From Neodontobutis hainanensis (taxonomy: Eukaryota > Chordata > Actinopteri > Gobiiformes > Odontobutidae), in assembly GCA_024349245.1 (NCBI GenBank), contig JALDNG010000002.1, forward strand, positions 1 to 64,000: 64,000 nucleotides of DNA, given 5' to 3'. Of the stretch, positions 1 through 10,741 are shown piece by piece. Position 1 is the stretch's first letter. Each line of letters opens with the position of its first letter. The position numbers and the translations under genes are program-made. Under the pieces are notes generated by a model that searched no databases, was not told the origin of the DNA, and saw only the letters and a program-made list of their open reading frames with translations.

Positions 1-1
1 T

Positions 2-606
2 GAGACACAAGGTGAACTGACTACAACTGAAATTGAAGCCACGGTAGAACAAGTGGATTGTAAGATGGAGGACTTCATAACAGAAAAGCCCCCAGTCATT
101 CACCCAAATGAATCGACTGAATCACCAGTGACTCCACTGGAGACTGAAATTACTAATCCCACACCTGCTGAAACCACCGTCAATGAAGTGGCCCAGGATA
201 AATGTACAGAGTCTGAAGGTGAAACTCTGGTGTGTGACAGTGAGACCATCTCCCCATCACCTGAATGTGAAGCCATAGAGTCACAGGCTGAATTGACTGA
301 GAGTGAAATACATCCTGCAGAGGCTGGTCACCAAACAACACCTGAAACCACGCCTGAAATCATGACATTCAAGAAGGAGTCAGTCCAAGACTCTGTGTCT
401 GCCAGCAAGAACCATGGCAAATAGAGGAGAATTCGGAAAAGAAGGAAGACAAAAGCAAGAGACAGGTGGACAAAATGTGGAAAGAAACAAAAGAAGAATC
501 AAAGAAAAAGGAGAACACGGAAATCAATGAAGACAAAGACCAGAAGAAGGTGGAGGAAAGAAACTGCAAAGAAGACACCATGCAAGTTACCATCCAAGCC
601 CAATGA
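2..606 (+). CDS. 3'-terminal coding part of an unrecognised acidic Thr/Glu/Lys-rich protein, frame-broken
   Basis: The frame is open from the left edge (codons from base 2), so the true start lies outside the window. The first part, to the TAG at 422-424, is rich in Thr, Glu, Pro and Ser, with no hydrophobic segment. The sequence then continues at 421-606 in the next frame as a strongly charged Glu/Lys-rich stretch ending at TGA 604-606. The matching low-complexity, charged bias on both sides argues for one coding region broken by a single-base shift near 420. An alternative is a 206-nt intron from GAAG|GTGAAA (GT at 219) to the AG at 424. That would restore the frame, but the acceptor lacks a pyrimidine tract and the removed part itself looks coding. 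It could be a scaffold-type or cytoskeletal protein tail, or a decaying copy; I do not recognise the family. Confidence 0.5.
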
Positions 607-743
607 AGTGTCCCTTCTGCCGGGGTTTAAGAAGAAACCTGTGAGCCTGAAGGTGGAACATAGCTGGGCATCTCTCATTCAACATGTACACTGTCTATGC
701 AGAAGATGTATTGTTGCTTATATCTTGTTTTTCCAAATGGATG

Positions 744-749
744 AATAAA
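744..749 (+). promoter_or_regulatory. polyadenylation signal AATAAA
   Basis: A canonical AATAAA lies 138 bases after the TGA at 604-606. This spacing suits a short 3' UTR for the gene entering from the left edge. The flanking sequence after it is T-rich. Confidence 0.5.
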
Positions 750-843
750 GGTTAAAAAATATTATTGTTGTTTTATCAGGATTCAGGATCTAATATGGAG
801 CTCAACTGTACAGAAAGGATAAACCTGTTTATATTATGTTTGC

Positions 844-845
<2 letters not shown>

Positions 846-923
<78 letters not shown>
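846..923. repeat. (TA)n microsatellite, about 39 units
   Basis: Uninterrupted TA dinucleotides follow the end of the left-edge gene. The stretch from 750 to 1200 around it contains no gene. Confidence 0.97.
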
Positions 924-924
<1 letters not shown>

Positions 925-1206
925 TTTCTAACTCAATTTAACAAGTTAGCAAACTAAAACCATTACATAAAAGTTTTCTAGACAACAAACAGGCTCCTTG
1001 TTTTTCCGCAAAGTTAGGAAGAAAGGCGCACAATGCAAACAGATAAAGGAAATATTAAATGTATTATTTAGCATGAGTAATTTGTTATTACGGCTAAATG
1101 CCCTGATAAAAAAAAAAAAACTCTGTTGGGAAATCTGTCAAAACCATCTTGTTTTCACACAATTTGCAATGTTTGAATGAGGTGCTGTGTGGACAGACCC
1201 AACTAA

Positions 1207-1291
1207 AACATGTTCAAATTCTTAAAACCTGTTCAAATCTAACTGAAACCTAATCAAATCCATCTAAAACCTAATCAAATCCATCTAAAAC
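1207..1291 (+). repeat. short tandem repeat, 21-22 bp unit, about 4 copies
   Basis: Two adjacent identical 21-bp copies (1250-1270 and 1271-1291, beginning CTAATCAAATCC) are preceded by two diverged copies sharing the TTCAAAT...TAAAAC pattern. The array abuts the 3' tail of the L2 element. Confidence 0.75.
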
Positions 1292-1292
1292 C

Positions 1293-4200
1293 TAGGCAAG
1301 GCAAGGCAAGGCCATATTTATATAGCCCAATTCATACACTGGATAACTCAAAGTGCTTTACAGGAATAAAAGACAATTTACAAGATTTAGATTAAGAAAT
1401 ATAAGAAAAATTAAAAACATTTTAAAAGAAGAGTGCAGATAAAAAAAAATACTTTAAGTTGTAGTGTAAAAGTGCAAAAGAGGAAGGTTTTTAACCTCCT
1501 CTTGAACATTGTTAGAGTTGAGGCTTGTTTTACTGCATCTGAGAGGCTGTTCCAGGTTTTTGCTGCATAAAACTTAAACACTGCTTCACCCTGTTTAGTT
1601 CTATCTCTGGGCACGAGCAGAAGGCCTGTCCCAGATGTTCTCAGAGTCCAAGAAGGTTCATAAGCAACTAGCATGTCAGAAATATATTCTACTGCTATAC
1701 CATTAAAAAAACTTGTAAACCAGTGGTGCTGTTTTAAAGTCTATTCTCTGAGCAACAGGAAGCCAGTGCAGAGATTTTAAAACTGGACTGATGTGGTTGT
1801 ACTTCCTGGTGTTGGTTGAGAGACCAGTGAACAGGCCGTTACAGTAATCTAACCTGCTGGAGATAAAAGCATGAATAAGTTTTCTAAGTCTGGTTGAGAC
1901 ATCATCCCTTTGACTCTGGAAATGTTTTTAAGGTGATAAAATGCAGATGATGTAGTTGACTTAATGTGACTGTGGAAATTTAAATCTGAGTCTATGATGA
2001 CCCCTAGATTTCTAACCTGATTTTTAGATTTTAGAGAAAGAGACTTGAGGTTTCTCTTTGTTTCTGTGGCCCAAAGATGATTAGTTCAATCTTGTTTCTG
2101 TTCAGTTGGAGAAAATTATTTTGCATCCACACATCAATCTGTTCAATGTAGTGACACAGTGAATGGATTGGTTCATTTTCACCTGCTGTGAGTGAAATGT
2201 AAATCTGAGTGTCATCTGCATAATTATGGTAGGATACGCCACAGCTGTGTATTAACTGGCCTAAAGGAAGCATGTAGAGATTGAATAATAGAGGTCCCAA
2301 GATAGACCCCTGTGGAACCCCACATGTCAGGGCCATTTGTTCTGATACACAGTTACCAACCAAAACAAAGTACTTCCTGTCTTCAAGATAGGACTGAAAC
2401 CATTTAAGAGCAGTTCCAGAGATACCTATCCATTTCTCTAATCTTTGTGACAGGATTTCATGGTCCACTGTATCAAACGCAGCACTCAAGACCAGCAGAA
2501 CTAAGACAGAGACTTTGCTTGCGTCAGTGTTCAGAATTTATTTGTCATTTGTGACTTTGATAAGTGCAGTCTCAGTCTGTGATGGGCCTGAATCCAGACT
2601 GATAAAGATCAAAGCAGTTGTTTATTAATAGAAAGTCATTAAGTTGCTGATATACAACTTTTTCAATGACTTTCCCTAAAAATGGCAGGTTTGATACGAT
2701 CGTTAGTTCGATAGGTCGATAGTTGTTGAGCACTATAGCATCAAGACTGCTCTTCTTTAGGAGAGGCTTGATGACAGCAGTTTTTAAGGCCACTGGAAAT
2801 GTTCCAGACTGTAAGGAATTACTGACTATATTAGTGAGTTGTGGTAACAAACTGCTTAGTACTGATTTTAGAAAGCTAGTGGGTAGAACATCGAGGCAGC
2901 AGGTGGATGAGCTCAGGCTGGAGACAGTTTTTTCAATTGTTCTGTCATTAATGGGTGTAAAATGTGTAAACTCAACCAAAGGTCTCCTATGTGGCTGCAG
3001 TGTCGTTGTATGCCCTTTGGACTGTATTTCATGTTTAAGTCCTTGAACCTTGTTGAAAACAATGCAAACCCATTGCATTTAGTGGTGTAAACTAATTCTG
3101 AAGGAAATGGAGCTGGAGGGTTTGTTAATCTGTTCACTGTAGCAAACAGGACACGTGAGTTGTTACTGCTGTTGATGATCTCTGAGAAAAATATTTCTCT
3201 TGCTTTTTGCAAAGTTTGATTGAAGACATTCAGATTTTTTTGTATACCTCATAATAAATTAAAAGTTTAAATTTACGCCATTTTCTTTCAGCTTTTTGGC
3301 ATTGCCTTTACTGTTCCCTGACTGGACAAGGAGCACTGCTCCACAAAGCCTTCTGCCTCTTCCTCATCACTTTAACCTTAACAGGAGCAATGGCGTCCAT
3401 AACATTTAAAACACCTGAAGTATAACAATTCAACAAATCATCAACTTGACCTGATGAGGCATTTTCAAACCTGATTGCCTCCATAAACTGTGTCCTGTTA
3501 TGGCCAGATGGAAAAAGACACAAGAATGATCAGACAGAGCAACATCAATCACAGTGACATCTGAAATATGAACACCCTTTGTAATGACCAGGTCCAGAGT
3601 GTGACCTCTGTTATGGGTCGGCTCATTAACATGCTGACAAAGACCAAAAGTATCAAGAATAGTTGAAAGTTATTTGGCATTTCTGTCACAAACATTATCC
3701 ACATGCACATTAAAATCACCTGATTTGTTCAAATTCTGTGCAGATAACCGAAAACATTTTAGTAATTGTTGGGGTGGTTTGTAAAGGACTACATATAAAA
3801 TAGATGGAGAAAACCTTAACTCTATTTTGAATGACACATATTCAAATGATGAAAACTCCCCAAGTGATAGTTTCTGGATAAGAATATTATCCCTAAGAAT
3901 AGCACATAAACTACCACCCTTTTTGTTTTCCCGTATTTTGGATACAAAGGTGAAATTCGATGGGGACCGCATTTCCAGTCTTGCTGTCTAACCATGTTTC
4001 TGTTAAAAACATACAATCAAGCTTATTTGAAATTTTAAAATCATTAATTAAAAAAATATTTATTTCCCAAAGACCTGATATTGAACACTGCAAGTTTCAA
4101 GTCTGTTTGAGCAGGACCAGACTTTATCTGTTTGCAGGGGATTTGTCTGATTAGACAATCTAACTGTTTTTCTCTTCTCCAATCTGCCACTTCTGACTGG

Positions 4201-4712
4201 AGTTATGGAGCTGGGGGTGAGGGTTCTCTCCCAGGGCATAAGTGTTTTATTATGACCAAACGTCCTGGAACAGCAGAGGCCCTCAGTGTCCTAATCGCTG
4301 AGAGTAGCCTTGATGCTAGTCAAGGCTTTTGGAGCTGGTCTGTGAGGAGGTGGAGGGGGTCTGACAGAGGTGCATTGGACGCTACGTACTGGCCGAGGTG
4401 GAGAAGTGTTACTTCTGGGTGGTTTTGAGGTGGTGTTTTTATGGATGATGATAGTACCCGTGACCTGGCCAAGTTAACTGTAAGGGGTATCATCTTAATT
4501 CCAGATTTTACCAAAATTTCCAGGTGATCTGGAAATCCAATTGGTAAATCCGGGGATGGGATGGATCCGCAGAAGGTGTTGATGTTACTGGGGGTGTCCA
4601 GGGTCCTATTGGGGGGGTCCCTTTCAGTGGTGGAGATGGGTGTTGATGGTGGTCCAGTCAGAGTAGGATCCTTGGCTGGTGAGGCTAAAGTACTTTCTTC
4701 ATCCAGTGGCTT
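1293..4712 (-). mobile_element. nearly full-length L2-type LINE (CR1/L2 superfamily), inactive
   Basis: Read on the minus strand, the element runs from about 4712 to a 3' end at about 1293. It has an apurinic endonuclease part (about 4093-3520), a linker, a reverse transcriptase (about 3080-2030) and a C-terminal region (1674-1411). The 3' UTR has the usual LINE2 ending, AAAGCACTTTGAGTTA then GGGCTATATAAATA, and closes in a short (CCTTG)n tail, seen as GGCAAGGCAAGG on the plus strand at 1295-1310. These domains and the tail type fit fish L2 (Maui-like) elements. The 5' boundary is approximate. It meets the Ty3/gypsy LTR at 4717, so one element may have cut the other. Confidence 0.85.
1411..4093 (-). 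pseudogene. L2 LINE ORF2 (endonuclease plus reverse transcriptase), multiple frame breaks
   Basis: ORF2 makes the endonuclease and reverse transcriptase that copy LINE RNA into DNA at a nicked target. Visible pieces are: endonuclease N-terminus with FLTETWLDS (4093-3911); GDFNVHVDN (3972-3670); the endonuclease SDHSCVFF motif near 3530; RT start with NNYRPI and QSGFRP (3078-2572); and RT core with AFDTVDH, GVPQGSILGPLLFNLY and the catalytic YADDTQIY (YADD at 2222-2211) in the 2489-2031 piece. The C-terminal motif WNSLSDAVKQA lies at 1674-1411. At least five frame changes and stops separate the pieces, so no functional protein is possible, although the catalytic aspartates persist. Segment 4514-4320 (minus) is probably the ORF's leader region. 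Confidence 0.85.
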
Positions 4713-4716
4713 ATAG

Positions 4717-5133
4717 TGTCATGTTCCACCCTTGTTTTTGTCTATCTGTTTATGTTTATGTATCATTTCCTGTGTTTTAATGTGAAGTCACTAACCCCTG
4801 TCTGTGTTTCAGATTGTCTTCCAGCCCTTGTGTCCTCCCTCCACTGTGATTACCTGCTCCGCCCCAAATGTCTTCCACCTGTGTCTCATTGTATTCCCTT
4901 TATAGTCTGTGTGTTTTCCCCTGTCCTGTGCCAGATTGTCTTTACCCCAGTGTCAGCGTTCCAGTGGTTCTAGTGTATTAAATAGCAGTTTCCTAGTGTG
5001 TATGACCTTTGCCTTGTTTTTAATCACGTTTTCTGGATTTTGTACTTTGAACTTTTGCCTCGGAATTAAACTTTTACAAAACATCTCTCCTTTGTTAAAT
5101 CTGCTTCGTGAGTTTTTCTGCCTGTACCTGACA
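4717..5133 (+). repeat. 5' LTR of a Ty3/gypsy retrotransposon
   Basis: A 417-bp segment begins TGTCATGTTCC and ends CCTGTACCTGACA, giving TG...CA termini. It contains an ATTAAA-like signal near 5066 and T-rich promoter-type sequence. A short priming region and then gag-like coding follow at once, as expected for a 5' LTR. No matching 3' LTR is present in the window. Confidence 0.7.
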
Positions 5134-5145
5134 GTACAATCTGGC

Positions 5146-6535
5146 CAATAGGGCTTCAGCAGAGGGCCATGAGTGGGCCTATTCCGAACTTTCTGCACAG
5201 ATTGGATTTATCATCGAACAGATGCAGAAGAAGGAGGCCTCGTCTGCGTCAGCTGAGAGTGCTGCAATAGACCAGGTTCCTGCTGAAGCAGCCCTGAGAA
5301 CTGTCACTCGTGAGCATCACATATTCGGCTGTCCAGTCTGGAGAGATTCAAGGGCGAGTGGGGGGATTGTTGTCCCTTCTTGTTTCAATGTAAGCTTCAT
5401 TTTGAGTTTCATGCATCCTGTTTTCCATCTGATTGTGCCAAAATAGCTTACATTATCTCCTATCTGTCCGGCCGTGCGAGAGCATGGGCCACAGCTGAAT
5501 GGGATCGAGAGTTGGCAGTTTGCAACTCGCTGCCCTTGTTTCTACAGCCATTTACCACATTTAAGTTTTTTAAACTGTCAATCCGGGCCGTGAAGCAGCT
5601 AAAGCGCTGGTAACATTGAGTCAGGAGTGCCGTAGCGTCTTCGATTATGCTATTGAGTTCCGCACATTAGCAGCAGACAATGGGTGGACTAGCCCTCGTG
5701 GATGCATTCTTCAATGGTCTTTCTGAAAGAGTCATGGACTATCTGAATTAAAGCTCAACGTTTTAATTGCCTTGGCTTCTAGGATTGATAAACAACTTCG
5801 GGAGAGAGAGAGATTCCGCTCTCAGCCAGGCAGTTACCAGGGAAGGAGGGGGCACTCTAGGGATGAGGTACTTTCGGTGTCTCCCATCTCCTCCTCTAAC
5901 TGTACCAGGCTCTCTTCTGCGGAGAAGAATCGACGCATGAGTGAGGGGCGTTGTATCTACTGTGGCCAGCTGGGCCATTTCCTCGCCACCTGTCCAGTTA
6001 GACGAGAAGGTACGTCAACCAGATTCTCAGTCTTGGTAAGTCCGGCTACTTTCAAGACTGGTACCAGTCGACAACTCTCCAAGATACAGCTAACTACCAC
6101 CTCTCATTCTCGCAGCCTTCTAGCGCTTGTTGATTTGGGAGCTGATGCCAACTTTATGGACATCACCCTTGCTTCGAGGTTGGGACTATCTCTAATCCCA
6201 TTGGGCTCGCCAATGAAGGCTATCGCTCTTGATGGACGTCTCCTGTGCACCGTCATTCACCACACAAGTCCTGTAGTCCTATCCTTTCCAGATCATCATA
6301 CCGAGAAATCAGTTTTTTCCTGTTTCACTCATCCCTGCACCCTTTAATCTTGGGTTACCCCTGGCTCATTCAACATAACCTGCACATTGACTGGTCCTCT
6401 GGAGCTATATTATCCTGGGGTTCTTGATGCAAATGCACCTGGTGACACTCTCTCATCAGAGGAGACCCAGTGCGCAGATCTAGCATTAGTTCCTGGGGAC
6501 TACTTGGAATTGCGGGAGGTGTTCAACAAAACAAC
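5146..6535 (+). pseudogene. Ty3/gypsy gag-pro fragment, degraded
   Basis: Gag packages element RNA and the protease matures it. Capsid-like peptides occur in three frames: 5152-5446, then 5380-5613 with AKIAYIISYLSGRARAWA, then 5634-5670 with FDYAIEFRTLAADNGW. This means repeated frameshifts plus an in-frame stop near 5720. The longest intact piece (5772-6347) carries a CX2CX4HX4C zinc knuckle (CIYCGQLGHFLATC, 5952-5993) and a protease active-site region at 6126-6146. That region reads LVDLGAD, so the expected Ser/Thr of the D-S/T-G triad is Leu. A downstream protease motif, ILGYPWLIQHN, lies in a different frame at about 6345. The start codon position expected after the LTR reads ATA, not ATG. 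Confidence 0.8.
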
Positions 6536-7110
6536 TGTCACTTTCTTGCTGTATTTCATAAAAAAATAAGGAATTACTGGTATAAAACTATAATACAAAT
6601 TAATTTGCTACACACACATACCTGGTGTGGAAATAAAAAAATAAAGAACCAACAAAAAAAAAAAAAAAAAAAAAATCACACCGATAATAAAAAAACTAAA
6701 AGTTAAAAAAAGAAAGTTAGTTTAGATAAAAAATCTTGTTCATTACATTTTTCTTCATAATTGCAAACGCATGTGTTGTATTCATTGTTGCAAAACTTGT
6801 TTATACATAGTTCGAACTGTATATAGTGTGTTGTGATCAAAACCATTGATCAGAAGCTCAATGGTGATGCTGTCATGTAAATAGTTTTCTAATCAGCAAT
6901 AAATATAACAATTTCTGATCAACCCATATTGATTGATTGATTAAAAATAACATACCAGTTAAAGCCACGCCCATTTCAAGTCAACCAACCACTTCCGGGT
7001 TAAATCCCGCCCACTTACGGGTTTTGCCACGCCCAGTCCAAGTACAGATACAGATACAGATAATTCATATGGTTAACAGATACAGATAATGCTGTACTCG
7101 CTCATCCCTA
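6536..7110. other. A-rich filler and a possible hAT-type transposon end
   Basis: 6536-6720 is A-rich, with a poly-A run at about 6655-6675, and shows no gene. The right part has repeated CAGATACAGATA and CCACGCCCA motifs. It ends at about 7108 in ACTCGCTCATCCCTA, which on the minus strand reads TAGGGATGAGCGAGT, a terminus often seen on fish hAT-like elements. The partner terminus was not found, so the element would be partial. Confidence 0.3.
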
Positions 7111-7700
7111 AGTTTTTGCTTTTCTCTAGCAACCTTGGGATTACTTAAACATGTTTAAACACTGTATGGTCATAATCAATAATAAAAATGATGATGAAGA
7201 CCTCTGTTTTGACATTCTCTGACGCTTTTTGCCAATGTGATTGACAGTGACTCCAGTTCTTTTATAACACTATGTTTGTAATTTATTTAACAAACACAGA
7301 CAGGCCCTTGAAACACAGTGGTTTTATCTGATTTTAAAATAAAAAACAAGACCTCAAGACATTATGTAGGGTTTATTATCAAGGATTCTGATGATTGTTA
7401 TCAAGAAATACCTTTAACCAATCACAAGCTGGCTCCCAGAAAATGGGGAGCCAGCATGTGAAGGGGTGGTCCCCTTTTTCTAAACAAAGGAAAGGTCCCA
7501 AGGCTGCTACTGTGGGTACAACTTGGACGGCAAAAAGAAAATCAGCTAGTGCCGAAAGAATATAAAGAACAAAATATTTTTAATATAAAGTTGACTAAAT
7601 TAATCACCTTTTAGTGCCAAACACAAGAAATTCCAAAGCCTAACTTTACCAAACCTTCCTTTCAATGTTAGGCTGTGGGAAAAAAAGACAACTTAAAAAA
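7111..7700. other. non-coding stretch with one strong hairpin
   Basis: No gene or repeat family is recognised. A perfect 10-bp inverted repeat, GCTGGCTCCC at 7428-7437 and GGGAGCCAGC at 7446-7455 with an 8-nt spacer, stands out in AT-rich surroundings. Confidence 0.6.
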
Positions 7701-8770
7701 CAGTTGTGCTCATAAGTACCTTGACAGATTTGTGTATTTTCGACCATTTAAAAAAAGTATGATTGATAACTAAAAAACTTGCTTTCACTCATTAGTGAGT
7801 CAAACAACTGTGTTTAATCTTTTTAACTCAATGACAACATACACTACCCAAATGACCCTGATCTAAAGTTTACACACCCTGGTGATTTTACTTGATAACA
7901 TGCACACAAGTGACACAAACAGGTTTGAATGTCTACTAAATGTAACTAACCTCATCTGTGATTGTTTGCTTGTAATCAGTGTGTGTATAAAAGGTCAGTG
8001 AGTTTCTGGGCTCCTGACAGACCCTTACATCTCTCATCAAGTGCTAGACTTATGTTTCTCTATTCTTAGTCATGGGAAAAGCAAAAGAATTGTCAAACTA
8101 TCTGCGGAAAAAGTTAATTGAAGTGTATAAAACAGGAAAGGGATATAAAAAGATATCCAAGGAATTGTCAATCAGTAGTGTTGGAATTCTAAAAAAATTA
8201 AAAACTCAGGTAGAGCAACAAAAAATGTTGCCACAACTGCCAGGAAAATTGTTTGGAATATGAAGAAAAACCTAAAAATAACATAAAGGCACTTAAAGAA
8301 AAATGGGCTGCATGGTTGAGCCACCAGCTAATGTCATAGAGCATCTTGCTTACAATACACCAAACAGCACAGAGACAAGGATCAAAACTTCTGGAACAAA
8401 GTCATTTGGAGTGATGAGACCAAAATGTAACTTTTTGGCCACAACCATAAACGTTACATTTGGAGAGGAGTCAACAAGGTCTATGATGAAAGGTACACCA
8501 TTCCTGCTGTGAAACACGGAGGTGGATTTTGATGTTTTGGGGAGATCTTTAATGTGCAGTTCATGCAAGACAGCCCAAGAATTTACAGGAACTGGAGTCT
8601 TTTTTGCAGGTAGAATGAGCAGCTTTATCATCTGTGAAAATAAAGACCCTTATCCACAACTACTATTAAAAGACTTAAAGCTGTCAATTTGGCAATTCAC
8701 GGTATTAAGAACTGGTGTATGTAAACTTTTGATCAGGGTCATTTGGATAGATTTTGTTACAGTATACATG
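7701..8770 (+). mobile_element. degenerate Tc1-family DNA transposon
   Basis: The left terminus CAGTTGTGCTCATAAGT at 7701 matches the fish Tc1 type. An internal repeat at 7844-7883 (including CCAAATGACCCTGATC) has a diverged inverted copy at 8711-8750. This is the arrangement of long inverted repeats carrying inner direct repeats (IR/DR) known from fish Tc1 elements. Outside 8750 the right arm no longer matches the left arm, so the right end is lost or unrecognisable and 8770 is approximate. Between the arms lies a broken transposase. Confidence 0.8.
8072..8600 (+). pseudogene. Tc1 transposase remnant
   Basis: The N-terminus from ATG 8072 reads MGKAKELSNYLRKKLIEVYK and continues into GKGYKKISKELSIS, the paired-like helix-turn-helix that binds the inverted repeats in Tc1 transposases. 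The frame closes at 8263 after a frameshift. Farther on, the peptide WNKVIWSDETK (about 8390-8425), holding the first catalytic Asp of the DDE triad, is readable in another frame and is followed at once by a stop. The part carrying the second Asp and the Glu is not found, so the triad is incomplete. Family proteins run about 340 residues; here only scraps of the first half remain. Confidence 0.8.
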
Positions 8771-9282
8771 CTATACATTCATTTTGCTTCAAAAAAAGAT
8801 AGCAGCTTAAAAACTCTACATGTAAGGTTCATCTGAACTCTCCAACACATCGTCTGTCTCAGCAACCTTTCCATGACAGTACAAAATACAAGCTATAAAT
8901 ACCCCTGGGCAGGAAGATGATGACCACTCTACTTCACCAAAACAAAATATTTTGTAAGTCAGCAAATAGCTATCTAGAGTATATCTGATGTCTAGTACCT
9001 GCAAATAGCATGAAGGTTATTTTAAAAACTGCCATTAATGCCACTCTGGACTATAAACATTTAAAGCCACATACATAGTCAGTCTTCTTTGTACATATTT
9101 TCTGTTTATAAAGAAACTTTGTGGGTTGTGATTTGAAACTGTAAGTAGTGGAACATACATGAACGTTTTCCTTCTCCTGCCTCTTGAGCTTGTGGTATAT
9201 GTGCTGCTTAATCCTAATTTAAGTCTTCTATTTAGTCTTTGCTGAGGTTTGTCTATCGGCAGACATTAATTCTATCCTTTAC
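8771..9282. other. non-coding; weak minus-strand exon-like patch
   Basis: No repeat family is recognised. On the minus strand a pyrimidine-rich CTTCCTGCCCAG near 8920 precedes an open frame ending at a stop near 8823 with acidic residues. Its phase does not fit the exon candidate at 9283-9537, so I do not call it. Confidence 0.3.
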
Positions 9283-9537
9283 TGTAAATTTTTTAAGCAA
9301 GTATCCAAGTTCTCATTAAAGCGCTTTAACTGTCTCCTCAATACGACATCCTCACAACCTCTTTCCGATAATGGCTGTTCAGGGATGTACATTACGGCTA
9401 CAGTCTGCCTATCTGTTGTGTAAGGGCTCTCTGCGGTATTGAAATGTGTGTCTGAGCCTTGTCCAGAGGCTGCTGATGAAAATGCATGAGGGTGGTTTTG
9501 CCCTTCACTTATCAAACTTAGTACATTAGGCCGTGTG
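9283..9537 (-). CDS. candidate internal coding exon of an unrecognised gene
   Basis: On the minus strand a 255-nt segment is open throughout. It is bounded by ...GATTCAG|CACACGG upstream (acceptor at 9538-9539) and TTTACA|GTAAAGG downstream (donor at 9282-9281). The length is a multiple of three and both ends have the same phase, as in a symmetric internal exon. The peptide has normal soluble-protein composition, including DRQTVAVMYIPEQPLSERG and then RRQLKRFNENLDTCL, an amphipathic, possibly helical end. It is not low complexity and matches no transposon family I know. The acceptor pyrimidine tract is only moderate, and I found no convincing partner exon nearby. It may be a host exon, an exon relic or a chance ORF. 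Confidence 0.3.
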
Positions 9538-10741
9538 CTGAATCACAGGGGTGCTAACTCAAGTGTTTATCAACTCTGGATTTAGTGTACCCATGGGGAG
9601 GCATAGTTGGACTTTAACCTCACTGAAAAGCCCTGGTCTGTTTAAGTGAGTGCCATGACAACTCTCATTTGGTTAGCTGTGCAGCAAACCTTTTAAACAA
9701 GCATGGGCAGTACTCCAGTTTGGCTATGTTGAATGAGCAATAACTGTATTTTGTAAATGGTTATTTATTTGCCTGCCAAAAAGTCAAGTATTTTACTTGT
9801 GGGCAACATCTCTTTTCCCTTTTCTGCCAATGTCACCGTAGGTCTTTCAGAGGTAGGATATAATTTGAATACATAATATCACCATGATAATGATCTCAAA
9901 TTAGCCCAAGCCTATTCAGAGAATGAAATGGCAAAAGGGGACAAGCATCAGTGTCTCCTTAAGAATGTGAAGATGTCAAACCTCAGGACTAAGTACTCAG
10001 ATGTCTTTGAAGAGAGTTCAAAAGGTGAGAAGTTGAATTTGGAACTCCTTCCAAAGAGTTTTTAATGAGTAAGACACTGTTGCTTTGGTAGACTCTGACC
10101 TTTGAAGTTAAAAAAAAAATCCCCTCTAGATTTAATAATATCAGGCCATACAAGACAAGACATGTTGGTTTTTTAGATTCATCATGTTGATTAGAAGCTT
10201 ACCTAGGACTATTCATCTTCCAACTCAATTTAATCTTTGTGGGTTGTGCATGTCAAATACAACTGGGGCAGTCCCTAAACTGTACAGACAAATGAAAAAT
10301 GTAACACCACATTCTGCTGCCAAATGGCAAAAAATTGAAAGAAATTACTTTTTTTGCCACAGTTGATCCTGGATTTAAAACAGCAGGAGTGAATCTCAGA
10401 AGCATCCCAGATATATCCCGACAGCTTTTTGGGTGAGCCTTTACGCAAAAAAGGGGCAGCTGGTCTTTTTTTATGGATGCCTTTTATATAAGTGGCATAA
10501 CTCTAAACTCATATTTTCAAATTAGAAATCTCTGTGCTTTATCTTCTGTGTTTTATTTCCCAAAATAAACATGGTCAATTAAAAACAATGTTTTTATTCA
10601 ATAATGGCCTTGCAGTGACTAAAATGGCAACACAACAGTTGATCAAAAATGATCAGTTAACTGCATTCAATTAACCTAAATGTAGTTTTGTTTAATTTTT
10701 TTAGGTATTTTCTATGATCCATGTTATGTAAAGTCCTATTT
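9538..10741. other. no gene seen
   Basis: AT-rich sequence with a short ORF at 10184-10366 that has no coding signature. I see no repeat family or RNA gene. Confidence 0.6.

Larger units (their letters stand above)
4717..6535 (+). mobile_element. truncated Ty3/gypsy LTR retrotransposon (LTR, gag, protease only)
   Basis: After the LTR come a gag capsid-like region, a zinc knuckle and a retropepsin-like domain. Homology then stops near 6535, just past the peptide LREVFNKT, which in this family directly precedes reverse transcriptase. RT, RNase H, integrase and the 3' LTR are missing. The sequence beyond is A-rich and unrelated, so the break is a deletion or a replaced 3' part, not decay alone. 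Confidence 0.8.

Noticed and set aside
527..748. 73-codon ORF overlapping the left-edge gene end
   Set aside because: It overlaps a more strongly biased charged frame (421-606) and runs into the 3' UTR up to the poly(A) signal. A second frame switch cannot be excluded, but nothing supports it.
2723..3046. 107-codon plus-strand ORF
   Set aside because: Antisense shadow of the L2 reverse transcriptase.
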